Assembly (NCBI GenBank): GCA_023432995.1
Contig: JAEZES010000074.1
Span: 1-23,238 of the forward strand
Direction: 5' to 3'
DNA length: 23,238 bases
From: Pseudomonadota bacterium
GTDB taxonomy: Bacteria; Pseudomonadota; Alphaproteobacteria; Sphingomonadales; Sphingomonadaceae
Under the pieces are notes generated by a model. It ran no database searches. It was not told the origin of the DNA and worked only from the letters and a program-made list of their open reading frames with translations. A program made the translations under genes and the position numbers. The first letter of the stretch is position 1, and each line of letters opens with the position of its first letter. Below, piece after piece: positions 1 to 6,496 of this stretch.

Positions 1-203
1 TCGCGCAGCGCGCGGAGTTCGCGGTAGGCGAGATACTGGCTGCGGATCGCATCGGCGTCACGCCCCGACCACTGCTTGAACGCGTCGCCGCGGCCGAGCC
101 CGACATCGAGGCTGCGCTCGATGAACAGCTGTTCGTCCTCGGTGAAGCTGGCGAACTCGCGCAGCTCGGCGATGGTCAGCGATGCGGTTCCCGGCTTGGC
201 CAT
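1..203 (-). CDS. Hypothetical protein, 3' part beyond window edge
   Basis: The first 67 codons of a minus-strand gene are visible; the rest lies outside the window. The ATG at 203 follows a purine-rich AGGGGG ribosome binding site about 5 bases upstream, which supports the start. The visible protein begins MAKPGTASLTIAELREF and is hydrophilic, charged and probably helical, with no signal peptide, membrane segment or cysteine. I do not recognise the family. It lies 96 bases downstream of thiSG on the same strand, so co-transcription is possible, but nothing in the visible part suggests a thiamine role. Confidence 0.7.
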   Translation of the reverse strand, partial: MAKPGTASLTIAELREFASFTEDEQLFIERSLDVGLGRGDAFKQWSGRDADAIRSQYLAYRELRALR

Positions 204-299
204 GACAGCCCCCTATGTCTCAGGAGGCGAGTGTCACCGCGTTTGGTTAGCGTCCGGTAAAGGATGGCCAAGAAATTCCGCGTCGCGCCGCGAGCGGGG

Positions 300-1280
300 T
301 CAGATCAGGCCGGCCAGCGGGCTCGAGGGATCCGCATACTTGCGTGTCGCCATCCGCCCCGCGAGGTAGGCGTCGCGCCCGGCCTCGACCGCGAGCTTCA
401 TCGCCCGGGCCATCAGCACCGGATCCTTCGCCTCGGCGATCGCGGTGTTCATCAGCACGCCGTCGCAACCGAGCTCCATCGCCACGGCCGCATCGCTCGC
501 CGTGCCGACACCGGCGTCGACCAGCACGGGCACTTTCGCTCCCTCCACGATCAGGCGGATCGTCACCCGGTTCTGGATCCCGAGCCCCGAGCCGATCGGC
601 GCGCCGAGCGGCATGATCGCGACCGCCCCCGCCTCTTCGAGCTGGCGCGCGGCAATCGGATCGTCGGTGCAGTAGACCATCGGCTTGAAGCCCTCGCGCA
701 CGAGCGCCTCGGTGGCGCGCAGCGTCTCGCGCATGTCGGGGTAGAGCGTGCGCGCCTCCCCGAGCACCTCGAGCTTGACCAGGTCCCAGCCGCCGGCCTC
801 GCGCGCGAGGCGCAGGGTGCGGATCGCCTCTTCGGCGGTGAAGCAGCCGGCGGTGTTGGGGAGGTAAGTGACCTTCGCCGGGTCGATGAAGTCGGTCAGC
901 ATCGGCGCCGACGGGTCGGACACGTTGACCCGCCGAACCGCAACGGTGACGATCTCCGCGCCGCTCGCCTCGAGAGCCGCGGCGTTCTGGGCGAAGTCCT
1001 TGTACTTGCCGGTGCCGACGATCAGCCGCGAACGGAACGTGCGCCCGGCCACGGTCCAGGAGTCGTCGCCGGTACCGCCGCCCACGAAGTGCACGATCTC
1101 GAGTACGTCGCCGTCGGTCAGCGGCGCTTCGGCCAAGGTCGAGCGCGGTACGATAATGCCATTACGCTCGACCGCGACCTTCTCCGGTTTCAGTCCCAGT
1201 TCGGCGACGAGCGCGGCGATGGTCTCGGCGGCGGAGCGGCGCAGCTCGCCGTTGACGGTCAGGCTTTTCAACGCGGTCAT
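300..1280 (-). CDS. thiSG: Fused sulfur carrier ThiS - thiazole synthase ThiG
   Basis: Makes the thiazole phosphate moiety of thiamine from deoxyxylulose phosphate, dehydroglycine and ThiS-thiocarboxylate in the cytoplasm. The 326-residue protein has a ubiquitin-like ThiS domain (about 1-68, ending FVGGG) joined without a stop to a complete ThiG TIM barrel (about 75-326). ThiG features seen are LIVGTGKY near 87, the Schiff-base lysine in VKLEVLGE (K169), and the phosphate-binding DAGVGTASDAA and GVLMNTAIA motifs. I start at ATG 1280 because the ThiS fold begins there; ATG 1295 is in frame and neither start has a clear Shine-Dalgarno. The fusion is odd because free ThiS needs an exposed C-terminal Gly-Gly. 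No other thi gene is in the window. Confidence 0.95.
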   Translation of the reverse strand: MTALKSLTVNGELRRSAAETIAALVAELGLKPEKVAVERNGIIVPRSTLAEAPLTDGDVLEIVHFVGGGTGDDSWTVAGRTFRSRLIVGTGKYKDFAQNAAALEASGAEIVTVAVRRVNVSDPSAPMLTDFIDPAKVTYLPNTAGCFTAEEAIRTLRLAREAGGWDLVKLEVLGEARTLYPDMRETLRATEALVREGFKPMVYCTDDPIAARQLEEAGAVAIMPLGAPIGSGLGIQNRVTIRLIVEGAKVPVLVDAGVGTASDAAVAMELGCDGVLMNTAIAEAKDPVLMARAMKLAVEAGRDAYLAGRMATRKYADPSSPLAGLI

Positions 1281-1298
1281 GGCGAGGTGCGGCATAGC

Positions 1299-1357
1299 GG
1301 GCGTGACGCCCGGCGCAAGCCGTGCCCGGCTCCTCTGTCGGCCTGGCGCGCCAGGCC
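1299..1357. promoter_or_regulatory. Two palindromes in the thiSG / OMP divergent region
   Basis: The 167-base gap between divergent thiSG and the outer-membrane protein gene holds two inverted repeats. GGCCTGGCGCGCCAGGCC at 1340-1357 is a perfect 18-base palindrome; in RNA it folds as a 7-bp stem with a CGCG loop. GGGCGTGACGCCC at 1299-1311 is a 13-base palindrome four bases upstream of the alternative thiSG ATG at 1295. They could be operator sites or leader hairpins of thiSG. I looked for a TPP riboswitch core here and did not find a convincing one. Confidence 0.4.
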
Positions 1358-1447
1358 AACGGCCCGTCACGCGGTTCAGGTGGCCGCAAGCCGCGCGCCT
1401 CGAACCCCCGCTCGCACCTTCGGTCGCACGCGAAAGGAATAGTAGTG

Positions 1448-2044
1448 ATGAGAGTTCTTCCCCTGGCAGCCCTCGCCGGCCTGGCGCTGTCGACGCCGGC
1501 GCTGGCCCAGAACGCCGCGCCCGGCGGCTTCCATCTCGGCGCGCTGGCCGGTTACGAAGGGATCGACGTGGAGTCTGCCGATGGCGCCGTCACTGCCGAT
1601 GCCGACGCCGCCGTCTATGGTATTACCGCCGGCTACGATCTCAGCCTCGGCAGCGCGTTCGTCGGCATCGAGGGCGAATTGTCGACCAGCGGCAGCTCGA
1701 CTCGCTTCCCCGACAGCTTCACCGGCGCCCGTGACGGGCTCGAAGCCGACGGTCAGTACTATGTCGGTGCCCGCGCCGGCGTGGCCCTCACCCCGGGTAT
1801 CGCTGCTTATGGCAAGGTCGGTTACACGTCGCTCGACACAACCGCGTTCACCTCCGCCGGCTCGCTCGACGAACTCGAAGACAACGCCGGCGGGTTCCGC
1901 TTCGGTGGCGGCCTGCAGGTCCAGCTGCCCGGACCGCTCGAGGGGCGGCTCGAGTACCGCCGGTCGAAGTACGACGACGTCCACGACACGCTCGGAGACG
2001 CGACCACCGACCAGGTCGTGGCCGGCGTCGGAGTTCGCTTCTGA
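1448..2044 (+). CDS. Outer-membrane beta-barrel protein (OmpA/opacity-like porin)
   Basis: A 198-residue protein with a clear signal peptide (about 1-21, ending ALAQ), followed by alternating amphipathic strands rich in Gly, Tyr and aromatic residues. Examples are FHLGALAGYEG, YYVGARAGVAL and AAYGKVGYTS. It ends in VAGVGVRF, a C-terminal Phe typical of BamA-recognised barrels. Size and strand pattern fit the small eight-stranded surface-antigen/opacity family; the exact function is unknown and no periplasmic peptidoglycan-binding domain is present. ATG 1448 is chosen because it begins the signal peptide and has an AAAGGA ribosome site about 11 bases upstream (GTG 1445 is adjacent). A GC-rich hairpin follows the stop. 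It is divergent from thiSG and convergent with the MerC-like gene. Confidence 0.85.
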   Translation: MRVLPLAALAGLALSTPALAQNAAPGGFHLGALAGYEGIDVESADGAVTADADAAVYGITAGYDLSLGSAFVGIEGELSTSGSSTRFPDSFTGARDGLEADGQYYVGARAGVALTPGIAAYGKVGYTSLDTTAFTSAGSLDELEDNAGGFRFGGGLQVQLPGPLEGRLEYRRSKYDDVHDTLGDATTDQVVAGVGVRF

Positions 2045-2050
2045 GCAAGC

Positions 2051-2079
2051 GCGGCCCCGTCGGCGCGCGGCGGGGCCGC
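2051..2079. terminator. GC-rich hairpin between convergent genes
   Basis: GCGGCCCCG at 2051-2059 pairs perfectly with CGGGGCCGC at 2071-2079 (9 bp, 11-base loop). It begins 6 bases after the outer-membrane protein stop and 3 bases past the end of the convergent MerC-like gene. There is no T-tract, so a bidirectional terminator is an inference from position and stem strength. Confidence 0.5.
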
Positions 2080-2082
2080 GAT

Positions 2083-2460
2083 CTACCGAGCCCGCAAGTT
2101 GAGAACGTGGCCGGCGGCGACGAGCGTCACGCCGATGATCGTCAGAACAGCCTCCTCGACGCCGTGCTCGACCGCCAGGCCGCCGCCCATGAAGCTCAGG
2201 CCCATCATCGCCACGACGAACGGCAGCGGGCGGCGATGCTGGATCGCCCCGACACCGATCGCCACGCCGGCAATCACGGTAGCGAGGAGCAGGCCGACGC
2301 GGTGGAAGATCGGATCGAGCAGCAGGCTGCCCCCGAGACCGAGACCGGCGACGATCACGATGCCGAGCACGCAATGCATGGCACACAGGCATGACAGGAG
2401 CATGCCGGCGCGATCGAGCCGCCCGCGAATCGTGGGGAAGGAAAGACCCATGGCCGGCAT
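2083..2460 (-). CDS. MerC-domain integral membrane protein
   Basis: A 125-residue hydrophobic protein with four probable membrane helices. A cysteine/histidine cluster CLCAMHC (C24, C26, C30) sits in the first helix and a second pattern, GGGLAVEHGVEE, near 95. This matches the MerC family, first known as mercuric-ion uptake proteins; chromosomal copies in bacteria without mer operons are commonly linked to zinc supply. No merA, merR or merT is nearby, so mercury resistance is unlikely. The start is ATG 2460 or, nine bases on, ATG 2451; neither has a Shine-Dalgarno. A Zur-box-like palindrome at 2463-2479 lies two bases upstream of ATG 2460, suggesting zinc-responsive control. Confidence 0.8.
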   Translation of the reverse strand: MPAMGLSFPTIRGRLDRAGMLLSCLCAMHCVLGIVIVAGLGLGGSLLLDPIFHRVGLLLATVIAGVAIGVGAIQHRRPLPFVVAMMGLSFMGGGLAVEHGVEEAVLTIIGVTLVAAGHVLNLRAR

Positions 2461-2462
2461 TT

Positions 2463-2479
2463 ATGTAACCATATAACGT
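2463..2479. promoter_or_regulatory. Candidate Zur operator upstream of the MerC-like gene
   Basis: ATGTAACCATATAACGT is an AT-rich imperfect palindrome in GC-rich surroundings. It agrees at 12 of 16 defined positions with the proteobacterial Zur core as I recall it (ATGTTATA-N-TATAACAT), including a complete TATAAC half-site. It abuts the MerC-like start codon, where a repressor would block initiation. Zinc control of MerC-like genes fits the family but is inference; no binding model was run. Confidence 0.5.
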
Positions 2480-2523
2480 TGCGCAAGCCTTCCCTGTCGG
2501 TCGAACACCGGAATTTGCCGGAC

Positions 2524-2552
2524 TTGCGCTTTGGGACCACCGGGCGCACTAG
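2524..2552 (+). promoter_or_regulatory. Candidate ctaA promoter (leaderless transcript)
   Basis: TTGCGC at 2524-2529 and CACTAG at 2547-2552 are separated by 17 bases. Transcription would then start at or next to the ctaA ATG (2559), which fits the absence of a Shine-Dalgarno there. Both hexamers are weak matches to the consensus. Confidence 0.3.
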
Positions 2553-2558
2553 CGCGCC

Positions 2559-3620
2559 ATGGTCGCACAGGTGGAAGATTGGGCCGGGCTGCAGGCCCCG
2601 GGGGCAGTACGCACGCGCCCGCTGGCGCTCGCCCGCTGGCTGCTGTCGGTTGCCGTGCTGGTGGTGCTGATCGTCGCCGTGGGCGGGATCACCCGGCTCA
2701 CCGAAAGCGGCCTGTCGATCACCGAGTGGAAACCGGTCACCGGCGCGCTCCCGCCGCTCAGCGAAGCGCAGTGGCGCGCGGAGTTCGCTGCCTATCAGCG
2801 GATCGGCGAGTACCGCCAGATCAACGGCCCCGCGGGGATGACGCTGGCCGACTACAAGTTCATTTACTTCTGGGAGTGGTTTCACCGGCTGCTCGGCCGG
2901 GTCATCGGGCTGGTCTTCGCGCTCCCCTTCGCCTGGTTCTGGATCCGCGGCGCGATCCCGCGCGGCTACAAGCCCCGGCTGCTGGCGCTGCTGGCGCTCG
3001 GCGGGCTGCAGGGCGTGTTCGGCTGGTACATGGTACGTTCCGGCCTGTCGGCGGAGGTCACCGACGTCAGCCACTTCTGGCTCTCCATCCACCTGCTGAC
3101 CGCGCTGATCACGCTCGCGGGGCTGGTGTGGACGGCACTCGACCTGCTGCAGCTCGAGCGAGACCCGGGTGCCCGTCCGGCGCGGCTGACTGGGTTCGCG
3201 GCGCTCACCGGCGCCGTCCTGCTGCTGCAGCTGCTGCTCGGGGCGTGGGTCGCCGGACTCAACGCCGGGCTCGCCTCCGACACCTGGCCGCTGATGCAGG
3301 GCCGGCTGGTTCCCGAAGCCGACTGGTCGAAGGGCGTGGGCCGGGCGCTCACCCACGATCCGTTCCTGCTCCACTTCCTGCACCGCTGGTGGGCGTGGGT
3401 CGCCGTCGCGGCACTGGTCGTGCTGGCGCGGCAAGTCCGGACGCGCGAACGGCGCGCCTCGATCGCGATTCACTCGGCTTTCGGGACGCAGATCCTGCTC
3501 GGTATTGCCACCGTGATGACCGGCGTTGCGCTGTGGCTCGCGGTGTTGCACCAGCTGGTCGGCGCGCTGCTGGTCGCAGCGACGGCCTGGAGTGCGCACG
3601 CCGCCGGCCGGCGACCATGA
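2559..3620 (+). CDS. ctaA: Heme A synthase (COX15/CtaA, type 2)
   Basis: Converts heme O to heme A by oxidising the C8 methyl group, for assembly of aa3-type cytochrome c oxidase in the inner membrane. The 353-residue protein has eight predicted membrane helices in two repeats. Conserved heme-ligand histidines are visible at EWFHR (H109), HFWLSIHLL (H172/H178), LHFLHRWW (H272/H275) and LHQLVG (H331). The VGGITRLTESGLSITEW block after the first helix and GLNAGLASDTWPLMQGR in the second half are family signatures. Length is normal for the alphaproteobacterial type. No ribosome binding site precedes the ATG. Its TGA overlaps the ATG of cutA (ATGA), so the two are probably translated together. 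No other cytochrome oxidase gene is in the window. Confidence 0.96.
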   Translation: MVAQVEDWAGLQAPGAVRTRPLALARWLLSVAVLVVLIVAVGGITRLTESGLSITEWKPVTGALPPLSEAQWRAEFAAYQRIGEYRQINGPAGMTLADYKFIYFWEWFHRLLGRVIGLVFALPFAWFWIRGAIPRGYKPRLLALLALGGLQGVFGWYMVRSGLSAEVTDVSHFWLSIHLLTALITLAGLVWTALDLLQLERDPGARPARLTGFAALTGAVLLLQLLLGAWVAGLNAGLASDTWPLMQGRLVPEADWSKGVGRALTHDPFLLHFLHRWWAWVAVAALVVLARQVRTRERRASIAIHSAFGTQILLGIATVMTGVALWLAVLHQLVGALLVAATAWSAHAAGRRP

Positions 3621-3943
3621 GCGCGCTGATCTGGTGCCCGTTCGCCGACGAGGCCAGCGCCGAGGCCGCGGCGCGGCAATTGCTCGACGAGCGCCTGATC
3701 GCCTGCGCCAACATCCTCGGGCCGATGCGCTCGCTCTATGTCTGGCAGGGCGAGCGAGCGGAGTCGGCCGAGATCGGCGTGTTGTTCAAGACCGACGCCT
3801 CGACGCTCGACCGGGCAACCGCGCGGCTGGCCGAAATTCACCCTTACGACACGCCGGCGGTGCTCGGCTGGCGCAGCGACAGCACCGCGAAGCCGACCGC
3901 CGAGTGGTTACGGAGCGCCGTGCAAGGCGAGGATCCGCGTTGA
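3617..3943 (+). CDS. cutA: Divalent-cation tolerance protein CutA
   Basis: A 108-residue cytoplasmic protein of the trimeric CutA1 family, linked to metal tolerance though its biochemical role is unsettled. Family features seen are the N-terminal strand and CP-F-A-D-E region, LLDERLIACANI near 24-35, SLYVWQGE, an internal EIGVLFKT strand, and the C-terminal HPYDTPAVLGW motif. The HPYD-P motif is the best family signature. Length is normal. The start codon is embedded in the stop of ctaA (ATGA), and the next gene starts at a TTG overlapping this gene's TGA (TTGA). The three therefore look like one tightly coupled unit. Confidence 0.93.
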   Translation: MSALIWCPFADEASAEAAARQLLDERLIACANILGPMRSLYVWQGERAESAEIGVLFKTDASTLDRATARLAEIHPYDTPAVLGWRSDSTAKPTAEWLRSAVQGEDPR

Positions 3944-4674
3944 TCCGCGCGGGCCGCCGCAGCCTGCTTCGCCTCGCCGGAATGGCCCTCGCCTTGCCCT
4001 TGGTGTCGATCGGCACCGCTGCGGCGCAGCCGCGCGGCCCGTTCACGCCGCCCGCGGGCGCGTTGCTCTATACCCGGCGGCTCGAACGCGAGCTGGCCGA
4101 TGGCGCCCATGTCGCCGTCACCCGGAGCTTCACGGTGCGCTTCGTGCGCGAGCCCGACGGCTTCCGCGTCGACGGCGAGCAGGTCGCGGTCGAAGTCGAG
4201 GCGCCCGAAGCGCTCGCCGACCTCGCGAAGCTCGAACGCGAGCGGCAAGAAACCGCGCTGTTCCCGCTGTGGCTCGATTTGACGGGGACGATTCGCGGCG
4301 TGTCGCGCTCGGCGCAAAGCGACCAGCTCGACCGTGCCGTGCGCGAGGTCCTGTCGCGGATCGAGCAGGGGCCGCACAGCCCGGCCGAACGCGACCTGCT
4401 GCGCACGTTCGTCGAGGCCGTGCATTGCAGCGCGGGCGACCTGGTGACCGAGTTGCCGCGCGACCTGTTCGCACCGGCCGAAATGCTTCGCGACGAAAGC
4501 CGGGAGATCGGGCTCCCCGACGGCGAGACGGGGCAAGTGCGGATCACCTTCTCGGCCGAGCGCGATCCGGCGACCGGGCTGATGCAACAGGCCCGGCGCG
4601 AGGTCGTCACCGAAGTCGCGGGCGACCGGCGACACACGGTCGAGACCTGGAGTTTGACACCGCTCGCTGGCTGA
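3940..4674 (+). CDS. Exported hypothetical protein, TTG start
   Basis: A 244-residue protein of unknown function with a signal peptide ending near residue 29 (GTAAAQ). The n-region carries two arginines in GRRSLLRLAG (R6, R7), resembling but not fully matching a twin-arginine signal. The mature part is hydrophilic, with many Arg, Glu and Asp, a probable helical middle (EALADLAKLERERQE) and a single cysteine (AVHCSAGD). I choose TTG 3940 because AAGGCGAGGA lies 6-15 bases upstream, it overlaps the cutA stop as TTGA, and no ATG gives an intact signal peptide: the internal Met15 would cut into it. The operon order ctaA-cutA-this gene suggests an envelope role, but nothing specific can be said. 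Confidence 0.75.
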   Translation: MIRAGRRSLLRLAGMALALPLVSIGTAAAQPRGPFTPPAGALLYTRRLERELADGAHVAVTRSFTVRFVREPDGFRVDGEQVAVEVEAPEALADLAKLERERQETALFPLWLDLTGTIRGVSRSAQSDQLDRAVREVLSRIEQGPHSPAERDLLRTFVEAVHCSAGDLVTELPRDLFAPAEMLRDESREIGLPDGETGQVRITFSAERDPATGLMQQARREVVTEVAGDRRHTVETWSLTPLAG

Positions 4675-4690
4675 AGGTATTATTTTACCT
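4675..4690. promoter_or_regulatory. AT-rich palindrome upstream of rplM
   Basis: AGGTATTATTTTACCT contains 5-base arms AGGTA/TACCT around TTATTT, directly after the TGA of the exported protein gene and about 23 bases upstream of the likely rplM -35. It stands out as AT-rich in a GC-rich region. It may be an upstream promoter element or regulator site; function unknown. Confidence 0.25.
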
Positions 4691-4712
4691 CTCGCCAAAC
4701 CGGCGGATTTGC

Positions 4713-4740
4713 TTGACTTGCGCGGCCTTGCCGCACAAAG
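4713..4740 (+). promoter_or_regulatory. Candidate rplM-rpsI promoter
   Basis: TTGACT at 4713-4718 is a good -35 hexamer. About 16 bases further, ACAAAG (4735-4740) is a weak -10, followed directly by GGGCCC. The pair sits 75-100 bases upstream of rplM in an otherwise gene-free 141-base gap, leaving a GC-rich leader of about 70 bases. Confidence 0.45.
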
Positions 4741-4815
4741 GGCCCGCTCTTCGCGCGGTCGGGAGCAGTCCCGCCGGGCGGACCGCCATCGCACACAAGA
4801 GGACATCCCAGAGCC

Positions 4816-5295
4816 ATGAAGGCGCTCAGCAAGGTCACCCGGTCGATCAAGCCGGCCGAGGTCGAGAAGAAATGGCACCTGATCGATGCCGAAGGGCTGG
4901 TCGTCGGCCGCCTCGCGGTGATCGTCGCCAATCTCCTGCGCGGCAAACACAAGCCGAGCTTCACCCCGCACGTCGACTGCGGCGATCACGTGGTGGTGGT
5001 CAACGTCGACAAGGTCGCCTTCACCGGCAACAAGCGCGACGAGAAGACCTATTACAAGCACACCGGCTACGCCGGCGGCATCAAGGGCGTGACCGCCGAC
5101 AAGGTGCTCGACGGCCGCTTCCCCGAGCGCGTGCTGGAGAAGGCGGTCGAGCGGATGATCCCGCGCGGCCCGCTCGGGCGCCAGCAGATGCGCGCGCTGC
5201 ACCTCTACGCCGGCGCCGAGCACCCGCATGCCGGCAACCAGCCCGAGACGCTCGACGTCGCTTCGCTCAACCGCAAGAACAAGGCAGCCAAGTAA
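4816..5295 (+). CDS. rplM: 50S ribosomal protein L13
   Basis: Early-assembly protein of the large ribosomal subunit that binds 23S rRNA. At 159 residues it is the usual alphaproteobacterial length. Signature regions seen are KWHLIDAEGLVVGRLA near 19-34, LLRGKHKPSFTPHVDCGD, VAFTGNKRDEKTYYKHTGY, and the C-terminal MIPRGPLGRQQMRALHLYAG-HPHAGNQPE block. The ATG is preceded by AAGAGGA about 12 bases upstream. Its TAA overlaps the ATG of rpsI by one base (TAATG), the classic coupling of L13 with S9. Confidence 0.98.
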   Translation: MKALSKVTRSIKPAEVEKKWHLIDAEGLVVGRLAVIVANLLRGKHKPSFTPHVDCGDHVVVVNVDKVAFTGNKRDEKTYYKHTGYAGGIKGVTADKVLDGRFPERVLEKAVERMIPRGPLGRQQMRALHLYAGAEHPHAGNQPETLDVASLNRKNKAAK

Positions 5296-5846
5296 TGGCC
5301 CCGGAAACTGACAACGTGAACGAAACCCCGGAAGTCGAGACCGTGACCGATCTCGCCGACCTCAAGACGCTGGCCGGCGAAGCCACCGCTCCGGCCGCGG
5401 CCGAGCCTGCCGCGCCGAAGGTCTCCAACGCCCCGCTGCGCGAGCAGGAGCTCGACGCGCAGGGCCGCGCCTACGCCACCGGCCGCCGCAAGGACGCGGT
5501 CGCCCGCGTGTGGCTCAAGCCCGGCACCGGCAAGGTCACGGTCAATGGCCGCGACCAGGAAGTGTTCTTCGCCCGCCCGACGCTGCGGCTGATCATCAAC
5601 CAGCCGTTCCAGATCACCGACCGCGTCGGCCAGTACGACGTCGTCTGCACGGTCGCCGGCGGCGGGCTCTCGGGCCAGGCCGGTGCGGTCAAGCACGGCA
5701 TCAGCCAGGCGCTGTCGAAGTTCGAGCCGGCGCTGCGCAGCACGGTCAAGGCCGCCGGCTTCCTGACCCGCGACAGCCGCGTGGTCGAGCGCAAGAAGTA
5801 CGGCCGCGCCAAGGCCCGCCGCAGCTTCCAGTTCTCGAAGCGCTGA
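5295..5846 (+). CDS. rpsI: 30S ribosomal protein S9
   Basis: Small-subunit head protein whose C-terminal tail reaches toward P-site tRNA. The 183-residue protein has a conserved core from about residue 57 (YATGRRKDAVARVWLKPG) to the basic end ERKKYGRAKARRSFQFSKR, which ends in the expected Lys-Arg. The first 50 residues are an Ala-, Glu- and Pro-rich extension absent from E. coli S9 but common in alphaproteobacteria. It starts within the rplM stop (TAATG), so it is translationally coupled, and is followed 23 bases later by a strong terminator. Confidence 0.98.
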   Translation: MAPETDNVNETPEVETVTDLADLKTLAGEATAPAAAEPAAPKVSNAPLREQELDAQGRAYATGRRKDAVARVWLKPGTGKVTVNGRDQEVFFARPTLRLIINQPFQITDRVGQYDVVCTVAGGGLSGQAGAVKHGISQALSKFEPALRSTVKAAGFLTRDSRVVERKKYGRAKARRSFQFSKR

Positions 5847-5869
5847 TCGTTCAGCAGCTTCGGAACCCG

Positions 5870-5901
5870 AAAGGGCGGTCCCGCGAGGGGCCGCCCTTTT
5901 T
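5870..5901 (+). terminator. Rho-independent terminator of rplM-rpsI
   Basis: AAAGGGCGGTCCC (5870-5882) pairs with GGGGCCGCCCTTT (5887-5899) around a GCGA tetraloop. That gives 13 bp with one G-T wobble, and the T-run continues to 5901. It starts 23 bases after the rpsI stop and separates the ribosomal operon from the dioxygenase genes. Confidence 0.92.
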
Positions 5902-5920
5902 CGTGCGACATTTTGGTGCG

Positions 5921-5948
5921 TTGCCCTCGCCGCCCGCGGTGATACCAT
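5921..5948 (+). promoter_or_regulatory. Candidate promoter of the hydroquinone dioxygenase operon
   Basis: TTGCCC (5921-5926) and TACCAT (5943-5948) each match the sigma-70 consensus at four of six positions and are 16 bases apart. A start near 5955 would give a leader of about 35 bases carrying the GAGGAGG ribosome site. No regulator gene is adjacent. Confidence 0.35.
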
Positions 5949-5993
5949 CGCAGGGAACGGCCCCGTCGAAGGCCGGCTGCGAGGAGGATGCGC

Positions 5994-6485
5994 GTGGCGT
6001 ACAACACCAAGCTGGGATCGCTCGACGCCTACGACAAAGGCTCGATCGAGCTCGCTGACGATCTCAGGAAATACGCGTTCTCGAACATCTACGAGGTCGC
6101 CGGCAAGGCGTCGCCGTTCGAGCGCGTGGCGGTGGTGCAGAACCTCGAATATGTCGCCGAGACGGTCCGCGTGGAGGGCGAGTCGCCGTGGTACGCCGCA
6201 CCGCATGACGAATTCGCGCTGGTGATGGACGGCGAAGTGACTTTCCGCTTCGTCAAGCTCGAGGACGACCAGGTGCCGCACCACGAGGGGGGCGCGGTCC
6301 GGCTCGGCGGCGAGCCCAACGGCCCGGCGATGGGCCGCGTCGTCGCCCGCCGCGGGCACCAGGTGCTGCTGCCGAGAGGCGCGGCCTACCAGATGAGCGC
6401 AGCGAAGCCCGCGGTGGCGATCCTGCAGACCCGCGACGGACCGGAGACGGTCAAGCGCTGGTCCGAAATCTGCACGCTGGCCTGA
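5994..6485 (+). CDS. Hydroquinone 1,2-dioxygenase, small subunit
   Basis: A 163-residue cupin-like subunit of the two-component Fe(II) hydroquinone dioxygenase (HapC/PnpC type). Size (about 18 kDa) and pairing with an adjacent subunit of about 37 kDa match the characterised alpha2beta2 enzymes. Visible features are KGSIEL near the N terminus, YAFSNIYEVAG, the barrel strand SPWYAAPHDEFALVMDGEVTFRF and the late RRGHQVLLPRGAAYQM. Metal ligands are in the partner, so this subunit is probably structural and active-site shaping. The GAGGAGG ribosome site at 5981-5987 directly touches ATG 5988, while GTG 5994 is six bases away. I therefore prefer GTG 5994; ATG 5988 would add two residues. The next gene starts 11 bases after the stop. 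Confidence 0.85.
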   Translation: MAYNTKLGSLDAYDKGSIELADDLRKYAFSNIYEVAGKASPFERVAVVQNLEYVAETVRVEGESPWYAAPHDEFALVMDGEVTFRFVKLEDDQVPHHEGGAVRLGGEPNGPAMGRVVARRGHQVLLPRGAAYQMSAAKPAVAILQTRDGPETVKRWSEICTLA

Positions 6486-6496
6486 GGAGACGAGGC

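Noticed and set aside
264..1442. Long open frame on the plus strand opposite thiSG
   Set aside because: Arg/His-rich composition typical of a high-GC antisense shadow; the thiSG motifs on the other strand are unmistakable.
1281..1447. Possible TPP riboswitch before thiSG
   Set aside because: The minus strand contains ACCTGA but no CTGAGA partner or AGGGA segment in the right order.
2083..2460. Mercury resistance operon
   Set aside because: Only a MerC-like protein is present; no MerA, MerR, MerT or MerP, and the upstream site looks like Zur rather than MerR.
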